NCBI GenBank assembly: GCA_947373235.1
Contig: CANBWW010000010.1
Location: 1-17,034, forward strand
From: Candidatus Altimarinota bacterium
GTDB taxonomy: Bacteria; Patescibacteriota; Gracilibacteria; BD1-5; UBA2023
Direction of reading: 5' to 3'
DNA length: 17,034 nucleotides
The notes beneath the pieces were generated by a model, which was not told where the DNA came from, did no database searches, and saw nothing but the letters and a program-made list of their open reading frames with translations. Positions 1-8,148 of the stretch are shown piece after piece. The position numbers and the translations under genes were made by a program. The stretch's first letter is position 1. Each line of letters begins with the position of its first letter.

Positions 1-2151
1 CAGGTTCGTCATATCCTGTGGAGTGATCACATCTTCACCACCGAGGACTTCCGAAAGGGTCGTCGCATCATGATGTCCAACTTGGAACGACACGAGTGAA
101 CCTACATTTCAGAAAACCGCATCTTGAACGGTTTCCGGCATCTGTGCGATATACTGGTTCGCCATCGTAAGAGAAAGTTTATACTTTCGAGCTTCTGAGA
201 GGATCGTCGCAAAACTATCCGTCGCAAAGTTCTGAAACTCATCAACATAGAGGCCAAAATCTTTTCGCTCGCTTTCCGGAATATCCGCACGAGTCATGGC
301 TTCGATCTGAAACTTGGTTACCATCATCGATCCAAGGAGTGCACTCGCATCCTCACCGATACGTCATTTCGAAAGATTCACGAGAAATATCTTCTGATTA
401 TCCATAATCCAACGCAGAGAAAACGGATTTTTTGGCTGACCAAGGATATTTCTGAGAATGGGAGATGACAGAAATTGTCCAACTTTATTTAAGATCGGGC
501 TCACCGCTTCTGTCATATTCGCTGGTGTCATCTTTCCAAATTCCTGAGTCCAAAACTGTACGAGAATCGGATCTTTTATTTTCGAAACGATCTGATTTCG
601 ATAGGACTCATGAGTCAGGATCATCGGAATCGATATGAGTGTGGTATCAGGAACTTGGAGCAGTGTCAAGATCGTATTTCTGAGGATATATTCGAGACGA
701 GGACCCCAACTTTCCGCAAACATTTTTTTAAAGATCGACACGAGTCATCCGGCTACGATCGGACGGAGCTCTGGATTTGGATTATCAAGCATATTGAATC
801 CGATCGGAAAATCTTGATCTGCTGGATCAAACAATACGATATCATTGGTTCGAGATTTTGGTATATTGGCGAGGATCGTCTCGACCAGATCGCCATGTGG
901 ATCGATTACCGAAACTCCACGACCGTTTAATATGTCGGTGTAGATCATATTTTCAAGAAGGGTCGACTTTCCCATACCCGTCTTTCCGATAATATACACA
1001 TGTCGAGCGCGATCGATGGGCTTGATACCAAATCCTTCAGTATTTCCACGAAAATTCGCTACTCATATGGGCGTATTTGGACTTTCCATGTTCGGAAGGT
1101 TGTGTGGAACTTCGAACTTTCGACTCAGCACCCAATTCACTCCAGGGGTTTTGACATAGAGTGTCGGAAGATGAACGATCCCTGCAAGTTCCGTTGTATT
1201 AAGGATACTTCCATGATGTCAGACGTGGCGATGGATGTCGATATATTGAAGTTTCTTGGTTTTTCAGATTTTGAAAGAGTTTCCTTGTGGATTCGCGAAG
1301 ATATTCATACTTCCTCAGAGTTCATTCAAAATGAGTGAATCACTTCTATCCTCACGAACATTTTTAAAGATCGAAATATTGACTCCATATCAATACGCTT
1401 CTGTCTTGAGTTCATCCTTTCCTCATTTTTCATCATGTTTTGTATGATCCGTATGATTTTTATCTTCTGGATTTTGTACTAAAAGATGAAAAATCTTCAT
1501 GAAAAGTGTGAACGGAAAAAATATCCACGCAACGTATCCCCAGTGGTGAAGTAAAAATGACTTGAAAAAGTGAGGAATAAAATGTGAAGAAAGAATCGCT
1601 TTTTTACCCTCAGATCTCCATATATCATCATGAATCGGGGAAAAATCGATAATAATTCCTCAAACATCTCATTTTGGGATCTTTACCAATGCGCTCGTGA
1701 GTGAAGAAAGCGGATCAATAGAATCTTTCTCAGTACGATCCTTCATATTCACATAGAGTTTCAACGTACTTGCATCAAGATGGGAAAGTTTTACTTTTCT
1801 TATTGCGAGTTCTTGATCAGAGTTCAAAATATCGATAGATTCTTTGAGCTCTATATCTGGATAGTGAGCATAGAGTTGCGATGTAAGAAAAGAGGCGTAA
1901 GCTGGAGAAGTGGAAAAGAAAAACCGAATCCGACTTTCTGAAGAAAGAATCTGAAATCGAAAAAATGGCTTTTCTCCGCGGGATCGAAAATGCCACCATG
2001 TCTTTCTATGAGAAAGACTATGATGGAGTGTGGATAGCATCTCACGAGCAACAAAAACTCATTTTTCATTGGCGCGATCGACCGCTACTTCATAGGTGAT
2101 AATCGATAAGTGAGAAGACACGGGAAATATAAAAAAGAAGATTGTCTCCAT
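1..2151 (-). CDS. VirD4/TraG-like P-loop ATPase (type IV secretion DNA-binding family), 3' end outside window
   Basis: Read with UGA as Gly, this is one open frame of 717 codons from the ATG at 2151-2149 to the window edge. Residues about 38-130 form an N-terminal domain. About 190-222 hold an aromatic-rich membrane segment, followed by a charged His/Lys/Asp linker. The segment with 'VNLPNMESPNTPIGV-like' spacing leads into Walker A GKTGMGKS (389-396). Walker B is LYVDEF (634-639), followed by a sensor-like NQYIAQ segment and 'NVGSLVSFQVG'. This arrangement is that of the stand-alone VirD4/TraG/DUF87-type ATPases common in candidate-phylum bacteria, which are presumed to move DNA or protein across the membrane or to power pili. 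No other type IV secretion gene is in the window, so the partner machine is unknown. A weak GGAGG lies 11 nt before the ATG. At least a dozen in-frame UGA codons interrupt it under the standard code. The gene is divergent from the SufB/D-like gene. Confidence 0.85.
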
Positions 2152-2162
2152 AATATCAGAAG

Positions 2163-2167
2163 CCTCC
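2163..2167 (-). promoter_or_regulatory. Possible Shine-Dalgarno site of the ATPase gene
   Basis: On the minus strand this reads GGAGG, with 11 nt before the ATG at 2151. The spacing is long. It is the only start in the window with such a motif upstream, so it could be chance. Confidence 0.3.
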
Positions 2168-2188
2168 GAAAAAGACAAGCATTTGGGG

Positions 2189-2216
2189 TTGCCAATTGTT
2201 TCGGTATTCTTATACT
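2189..2216 (+). promoter_or_regulatory. Promoter of the SufB/D-ferredoxin-era run
   Basis: TTGCCA (2189-2194) and TATACT (2211-2216) are separated by 16 nt. Transcription would begin about 7 nt after the -10, at roughly 2222-2225, which coincides with the ATG at 2224. The mRNA would then be leaderless or nearly so. Confidence 0.5.
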
Positions 2217-2223
2217 TCGATTC

Positions 2224-2865
2224 ATGCAGATAATGACACTTAGTACATCTACTCTTTCCCTTGATACAGATACCATTCTTTTTGACGATGGAAGCCTTCC
2301 AGAAGCCATAATAGAGCTCAAATCCAGTATAAAATGTAATTATTTTCTTCTTTCAAAAGAAAACCACGTTACCAAAAGACAAGTATTTTTAAAGTCAAAA
2401 AGTATTTTTAAAGGATCATGAATCTATATATGATCTGATATGGTTTCACAAATGACCGTAAATATCCATGGATCCGATACGGAAGCATCTTTTTCCCTTC
2501 TCGCACTGGCTACAGAAAATTCAAAAATAAAAATTGATGGGATAGGGCAAGTGGAAATGGGATCCAAAAATATTACTCTTCGGGTCGATCAAACCAATAT
2601 TCTTCTTTGAAAAAATACGATCGTCCAAGGAAAACCGGTTCTCGAAATAGCAACTGACAGTATCAATGGATGACATTCATGTAAAGTTCATCGTATTTCT
2701 TGAGAAGCGCTTTTTTATCTCGAATCTCATGGAATCGATAAAAAAACAGCGGAATGAATGCTTTTGGACGCTGAAATCAGAAAACACCTCTCTGTTCTTC
2801 CAGAAGAGGAAAGTGAAAAAATATATGGGGAAATACAGGAAAAATTAGGATTTTTAAAAAAATAA
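2224..2865 (+). CDS. Short SufB/SufD-family Fe-S cluster assembly protein
   Basis: 213 aa with six in-frame UGA (Gly) codons and a UAA stop. The start is ATG 2224 (ATG 2233 is an alternative in the same frame). Upstream in-frame codons would overlap the divergent gene and its promoter. The middle is beta-rich, as in the SufB/SufD beta-helix ('HGSDTEASFSLLAL', then 'GSKNITLRVDQTNILLG'). The C-terminus has the family signature: 'PVLEIATDSINGGHSCKV' followed by 'EALFYLESHGI' and a helical end. His151 aligns, by eye, with the catalytic His of SufD (E. coli His360). The family scaffolds Fe-S cluster assembly with the ATPase SufC. Typical SufD is near 400 aa, so this is about half length. No SufC or SufB lies beside it. 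The next gene, three bases downstream, encodes a [2Fe-2S] protein. Whether it acts as SufB or SufD cannot be told from sequence. Confidence 0.8.
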
Positions 2866-2868
2866 ACG

Positions 2869-3132
2869 ATGCACGAAAAAATCATCAAAGTCTGCCATGG
2901 TCGATCTTGTTCGGAAAGATTTTCGCCCTATATCCTTTCTCGACTCAGCGGAGATAAGGAATTTTATAAATATCCAGATACGCTCATCTTCGAAAAGTGT
3001 CTCTGCCAAGGGAGATGTAAAGAATGACCCATAGTGATCTACGATAATGATCTCCACATCTATCAAAATCCTATAAAAGCCTCAGAAATTCTCAGAAAGA
3101 AAGTGAACGAATGGAAAAATACAAGAAAATAA
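2869..3132 (+). CDS. Thioredoxin-like [2Fe-2S] ferredoxin
   Basis: 87 aa, starting at an ATG three bases after the SufB/D-like stop. It has the cysteine pattern of the thioredoxin-like [2Fe-2S] ferredoxin/NuoE family: Cys9-x4-Cys14 near the N-terminus and Cys44-x-Cys46-x3-Cys50 in 'KCLCQGRCKEGP', then a strand 'IVIYDN' and a C-terminal helix. Family members bind one [2Fe-2S] cluster through four cysteines and carry electrons in the cytoplasm. Here there are five candidate cysteines. Gly53 in 'CKEGP' is encoded by UGA, and that position is nearly always Gly in the family, which makes it one of the best local proofs of recoding. Tight coupling to the SufB/D-like gene suggests a joint role in Fe-S metabolism. 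The redox partner is unknown. Confidence 0.8.
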
Positions 3133-3145
3133 TCAAAAAATAATT

Positions 3146-4093
3146 ATGTCAAAAACTGGATATGTCGCCATCGTCGGTCGACCAAATGCTGGAAAATCCA
3201 CCCTCCTTAATGCTCTTATCTGAGAAAAAGTTAGTGCGGTTTCTTACCGACCTCAAACCACTCAACGGAGTATTCCTGGGATCTTTACAGACGAAGAAAA
3301 ACAGATTCAAATTGTATTTCTTGATACTCCTGGAATCCATAATACTTCTTCCGATGGACAATTTTGAAGTCAAAAATCTTTTGAGATCAATGAACGGATC
3401 AATTCAGAAGCATTCGCCTCACTGAGGGAAGCAGATCTGATCATCCGCCTTCTCGATCCAACTCGTCCTTATGGAGTCGAAGATAAAAGGATCGATGAAG
3501 TTCTGAGTTTTCAGACAAAACCCATTCTCCGCATAGAAACAAAACAAGATATGGATAATAAAAGTTACCCTCAGAAAGGCGTCGATATTCGGATCGATTC
3601 GATCGCAAAAATAGGGTTCGAAGAACTTATAGAAAAAATATCAGCGCATCTTCCAGAATGACCATTTCTCTATGATCCAGACTACTACACCGATCAACCA
3701 ATGGATCTCAGAATTCAAGAAGTGATCCGCGAGATTCTTTTTCTCGAGCTTGGAGATGAGATCCCGTATGCTGCGTATGTCGAAGTTGCTGAGATCGAAG
3801 AGCGTCCAGCAGGAACCGTCATGCAAAAACCCCTCAAATGAAACGGTCCAGAAAAAGAAAAATTTCTTCCAGAAATGCTCAAGATCCAAGCCTACATCAA
3901 TGTCGAATCTGACTCTCAAAAAACCATCATCATCGGAAAAGGTGGAAAAAAGATAGAAACAATCGGAACTCGTTCTCGGATGATTCTCGAAGATATTTTT
4001 GATAAAAAAGTATTTCTTGCTTTAAGGGTGAAAGTACATAAAAACTGGAGAAAAGATGAGAAGACTCTTGAGAAACTCTTTCCAAAAAAATAA
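3146..4093 (+). CDS. era: GTPase Era, 16S rRNA-binding ribosome assembly factor
   Basis: 315 aa, close to the usual 300 for Era, with four in-frame UGA codons (Gly26, Gly74, Gly172 and one in the linker before the KH domain). G1 is GRPNAGKS (11-18), the switch region is RPQTTQR (35-41), and G3 is DTPG (60-63). The G4 position reads TKQD (132-135) instead of the canonical NKxD. G5 is degenerate around SIAKIG (152-157). The C-terminal KH domain carries GKGG (264-267) and the usual 'GTRSRMILEDIF' helix. Era binds the 3' end of 16S rRNA and assists maturation of the 30S subunit in a GTP-dependent way. Start ATG 3146 gives the canonical Era N-terminus and lies 13 nt after the previous stop. No Shine-Dalgarno is visible. 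Confidence 0.95.
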
Positions 4094-4099
4094 TTCTCT

Positions 4100-4717
4100 A
4101 TGGTGAACTACGATGCTTTTGCAGAAACATTTTCGAAAAGTCGTGAAAATCATCCATGGCCCGAATTGGATTTTTTCATAGAAGAAATGCGAAAAGCGAA
4201 CGTGAAAAGTATCCTCGATATCGGTTGTGGAAATGGAAGATTCCTCGAACATACAAAAAAAAAATGATTCCATACAGAAACATATCTCTGAATCGATAGT
4301 TCAGAAAAAATGATAGAAGAAGCACGAAAACTTCATCCAAAATATGAATTCCAAGTATGGAATATGTCTCAACTGGGGAAAATAGAAGTTGGAAAATATG
4401 ATGCCCTTCTTTTTCTTGCCTCATTTCATCATCTCGAAACGAGAGAAGAGAGATTGGAAGTACTAAAAAAAACAAAAAATCTTCTCTCACCTTCTGGGAT
4501 GATCTATATGACCAACTGGAATCTTCTTGAACAGGCAAGATATACAAAAAGCCACCGTGGAAATGGTAACTTCGATATCAAGATCGGGGAATATACGAGA
4601 TATTATCATGGATTTACGACTGAGGAGCTGGACTGACTTTTCAGAGAAAGTGGTTTTGAAATCATCGAAAATCGAGTTTTCGAAGGTGGAAGAAATATAG
4701 TGAGTAGATTAAATTAA
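4100..4717 (+). CDS. Class I SAM-dependent methyltransferase, Trm9-like
   Basis: 205 aa, starting six bases after the era stop, with three in-frame UGA codons. The SAM-binding motif I is 'ILDIGCGNGRF' (38-48). It is followed by an acidic 'GIDSSEKMI' motif at the second strand, where the Gly is UGA, and by 'FHHLETREERL' and 'SPSGMIYMTNW' in the later Rossmann strands. Near the C-terminus 'YTRYYHGFTTEEL' precedes a helix and 'GFEIIEN'. This order and the opening 'YDAFAETFSKSR' resemble the Trm9/ALKBH8-type tRNA wobble-uridine methyltransferase branch. The substrate cannot be proved, and a small-molecule or other RNA substrate remains possible. Cytoplasmic. Its position directly behind era suggests a translation-related role. 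Confidence 0.8.
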
Positions 4718-4730
4718 ACATCTGCATTAT

Positions 4731-4759
4731 TTGACCTATAGAATCAAGTATGATACTAT
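4731..4759 (+). promoter_or_regulatory. Promoter of the 237-aa membrane protein gene
   Basis: TTGACC (4731-4736) and TACTAT (4754-4759) are separated by 17 nt, lying just after the methyltransferase stop. Transcription would start near 4766, leaving an A-rich leader of about 17 nt before ATG 4783. This supports that start over the internal ATG at 4837. Confidence 0.6.
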
Positions 4760-4782
4760 AAAAAAGAAAATAAATATACGTT

Positions 4783-5496
4783 ATGATCGACCAGTCACCT
4801 CATCTTCCTTCTAAAAAAGAAAGAACAAATTCCACTATGAAAACCATACGCATCGTTTGACTCGCTGTCGAAATGGCCCTAAGAACTGCTGGATCAATAG
4901 GTGTATGAGTCGTGGCTGTCACACCTGGATCTGTGACAGAAAAAGTATATGCAGGATACAATTTTCCATCAGAGATAAAGAAACGGATAGATATACTTCC
5001 TAGAGAAATCGAACATGCTCAGTATCTCATCCGACTCACGGATGAGATAGAAAAACTTCAAGCATCAGATGCGAACTGGATCAAGCATGGTTATGAGATA
5101 TTAGCATTTGCAAAAGATCACTTCTGAGATATTACTCAGAAACTTCCTGAGATAGCCCGTGCGCAAATAGAAAAATCTCGTGATCTAATGGTGATTAAAA
5201 ACAATATAGAACATATGCCAAGGGAAACACTCGAATCCATGATACTCGTGCTTATGAGTTATTTACTCTTGGCTCACCTAGTTCGATTTTTCCGTATATG
5301 AGATCGTGATACCTTCACGGATGCCATCAGAAAAAAAGTCTATCGAAAGACCTTATGACTCTCTGATCCGGAGGTATTTACTCAAGAAGTATCCATGCAT
5401 TTCCAAGAGCATTTCTGAAAAATTCCAACAGAAAAAGAAATCATAACACTTTTAGATGAAGCGATGCGAGCAAGAAAATGAAAATCCTGAGAATAG
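4783..5496 (+). CDS. Unrecognised two-helix membrane protein
   Basis: 237 aa, with eight in-frame UGA codons and a UAG stop. I do not recognise the family. Residues about 21-50 form a hydrophobic, Gly/Val-rich segment after a basic stretch, like a signal anchor or uncleaved signal peptide. A charged, probably helical region follows (about 55-150), then a second strong membrane segment at 152-172 ('MILVLMSYLLLAHLVRFF'), then a charged C-terminal region. This predicts a bitopic or hairpin inner-membrane protein with the central region outside. The internal ATG at 4837 is an alternative start that keeps both membrane segments. The last two UGA codons (5479 and 5488) lie at or inside the terminator hairpin, and the final UAG sits in its loop. 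Confidence 0.8.
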
Positions 5497-5510
5497 ATCT
5501 CAGGATTTTC
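5480..5510. terminator. Bidirectional hairpin between convergent genes
   Basis: Perfect 13-bp inverted repeat: left arm 5480-5492 and right arm 5498-5510, with a 5-nt loop. The loop contains the UAG stop (5494-5496) of the plus-strand gene. The minus-strand 208-aa gene ends at 5520, just on the other side. The U-tract is short on both strands, but symmetry and position fit a shared terminator. Confidence 0.75.
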
Positions 5511-5519
5511 TATGATATA

Positions 5520-6146
5520 TTAATGATGCCCACCTTCATGACTTTCATTTCTAGATCCACCCTCGGTATTAAGTCTTCTTTTGCCAGATTTATGAATTCA
5601 CCACGAGCTGAGAGAATCCATCGTTTCATCGATAATTTTTTTTGGAAGAAAATTTCCAAGCGTACGGATAAAACTGGCAGGAAGGGCATTCAGTCCTTTT
5701 GTTATATTTCCAAAAAACTTTCCACCGAGCCAAGGAACTCGATCAATCGTACCACTCGATATATCAGTGATATTATCGGTTACTATATTTGTATAAGCTT
5801 TATCTAGACCACGGGTCAATCCAGTAATCGAGTTGGTAGTAGCTTTTCCCGTATTGGCAAGAGTTCACCAAAGAGCTTTTGGAATCGTCTTAATCCCATG
5901 AGCTTTCCATGCAGTTAAAGAGAGGATACTCCCAGCATTTTTCACTGCAGTCCATGCAGGATCAAGTATATCAGCAACATATTGTGTCGTTGTTTTAAAT
6001 ATTCCCTGAATAATGGTATTATCGGTAACATTTACCATTGCCTTGAGAGGATCGGATTTTTCTGGATGTTTCGTCGAATAACAAGTCTGAGACTTGGTAA
6101 AGAGATTCTCGATGCCTGATGGGGATGAAATATGATTTACTGACAT
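5520..6146 (-). CDS. Unrecognised protein, last gene of the four-gene block
   Basis: 208 aa, starting at ATG 6146 and ending at UAA 5522-5520, with two in-frame UGA codons (5865-5867 and 5598-5600). It lies 41 nt behind the 622-aa gene and is probably co-transcribed. I recognise no family. No signal peptide is evident. The middle has mildly amphipathic helices with Trp and Pro ('DPAWTAVKNAGSILSL', 'VPWLGGKFFGNITKGL'). The C-terminal tail is polar, rich in Gly, Arg, Ser and His, and ends GGHH, suggesting disorder. No catalytic motif is visible. Gene and strand are well supported by frame continuity and by the terminator just downstream. Function is unknown. Confidence 0.8.
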
Positions 6147-6187
6147 AAGCAGAAATTTTTATAAAAAATATTATTTCAATACACTTT

Positions 6188-8056
6188 TTATCTGGATGCT
6201 GACATTGCCGTAGCTGCCTCTATAGAAAGAGTAATTATCGTAGTCATAGCTGCTGTTTTTATAAAAAAACCTCTGAGACGAGCTGCAATGACAACCAATA
6301 CCAACATGGAAAAAATAGCTCAATAAAATAATTTCGGATTTGTTTCACGAAGTTTGAGAAATTGTTTGGCTACGTCCTCAGATACTTTAAGTCAATTTAA
6401 AACAGAAAAATATGTAGCATCGGAAATAGATTCTCATATAAATTTTGAGACTCTCTCTACATGAGGATTATTGGATTTAGAAATAAGTCACTGGAGTGAA
6501 TCCGAGGCTACAGCTGCTGGATCAACTCGAGCGGCAATTGAATATAAAAGAGGCATCACTTGTGTTTCTTGTCCAAGACTCAGTTTCGTTATATCTGTTT
6601 CCCCTCAAGTTACTGCATAGATAGAGAGAAGCTCATCCATATGCAGAGACTCACCATTATTGAGTTTACTTGAATAATCCTTGAGTCATATATCTGTCAT
6701 CATACGAGAAACTCCAGATGAAAAACCTGCTTTTTCTGTCAGTTTTTCCATAAGCTTCTGGGCAGATGAATTCGTATAAGGACTATTCCGTAGGGTAGTT
6801 CGATAATCAACAACCGTTCATTCTCATTCAGTTCATGGAACCAATATACGACCCAATACCTCATCATCAAGACCTGCACCTTTCAGTGATTCCAGATGTT
6901 CTCCGATAATACCACTCATTTTTCCATCCTCTCACTTTGAGATAAGTAATCATTGCATTTGTTTTTTTATACCTTCTGCTCAACCAGCCCAATCAAACTT
7001 CCTGATCGATTCTGAAACTGCTGTGAGACTCCCCAGTGCGGTATATTCATAAAAATGTTTGAGAAATTCTCATGTCGGCATTTTTTTCCAATCTTGGTGT
7101 TTCGATCACTTCAGTGCACTATTTATAAACTCTTCATCAAATGCAAGAGCTTTTGCAGCATATTGAAGAGCAAACTTCTCTTTCTGTTCTGAAAGCTTCG
7201 CACCCACAATAACATCTAAATTTGGCTTGTCTTTATTCTCGATAATCAAACCCACGGGTTTATCGGCGATACTATTATATCATAAAATAGTTTTAGCAGA
7301 TATTTCGATCTGATCCTTTCTATCTTTTTCATCTTTCCCCCAAGTTGCATCCCGTGTGGCAGCACCAAGGGCAGACCAAAATCAATGATATTCTTTTTCA
7401 CCTGCACGGTTAATGAGAAAACTTGAAGTATTTTTCACTACTACTATATCCAGAGTATTCCTTCAAGCTTCTTGTAAAGTTGGATCTACTTTCGAAACTC
7501 ACTTTGGAGCCACTTCAGGTGTTTTCTCCTTTTTCCCATCCCTATCGCCTCCGAGAGCCTTATAGAAAAATGCCCATACGGACTTCATAAATCCATCAGA
7601 TTCGTTCATCGAATCCTTGAGCCAGTCACGAATGGAGTCGAGCAATCCGATCTTTTCACCCGTCGATTCCTCGAATTTTTTATCGAGATTGTTTGCCATC
7701 AATGCAACTCCCGTAGCGATTCATGTGCCAGCGGCGAGCACTTTTGCATTTTTCAGAATAGAGCTTCCGAGTTTATCACTCAATCCATCGAGAGCTCCTT
7801 TTTTTTCTTTTGCCTCAGATACTGTGTTCTGTTGAGTAATATCATTGGCACGGATAAACTCCTCAGCTATCTTTTTCTGTTCTTCTACATCCTGCCTCTG
7901 TGCAGAGATATCTTTTTTGAGTTTATTGAGAACATCTGGAGTAGAGTTCACGATATGTCACTCTTTCCATTCGATCTTTACATTTTCCGGAAGACCGGAT
8001 TGTGTACGAAAATCAGATTCTGATTTTATTTCTATGGAAGGATTCTCATTCGCCAT
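6188..8056 (-). CDS. Unrecognised 622-aa protein with C-terminal membrane hairpin
   Basis: ATG 8056 to UAA 6190-6188, with about 20 in-frame UGA codons and no UAA or UAG in frame. The N-terminus is polar. A likely coiled coil lies at about 42-71 (Lys/Glu/Gln-rich). A small hydrophobic Gly/Ala segment is at 104-121 ('AKVLAAGTGIATGVALMA'). A long helical middle region follows, with no motif I can name. The last 50 residues hold two membrane segments (about 576-594 'FYGAIFSMLVLVVIAARL' and about 602-617) and end SASR. This predicts a protein anchored by its C-terminus with a large soluble body on one side. It is separated by 89 nt and a hairpin from the upstream 861-aa gene and by 41 nt from the next gene. 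No Shine-Dalgarno. Function unknown. Confidence 0.85.
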
Positions 8057-8108
8057 GATATTTTATGATTATAAATAAATTATACTAGAGTTCTCTTTGT
8101 AGGAAATT

Positions 8109-8148
8109 TAAATAAATGGAAATACCCTCGAGTATTTCCATTTATTTA
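8109..8148 (-). terminator. 17-bp perfect hairpin starting at the 861-aa gene's stop codon
   Basis: Arms at 8109-8125 and 8132-8148 are perfectly complementary, with a 6-nt loop. The UAA of the 861-aa gene (8148-8146) forms the first bases of the stem. Only a weak U-rich stretch follows on the minus strand, so it may be a leaky terminator or an RNA-stability or processing hairpin inside an operon. Confidence 0.65.
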
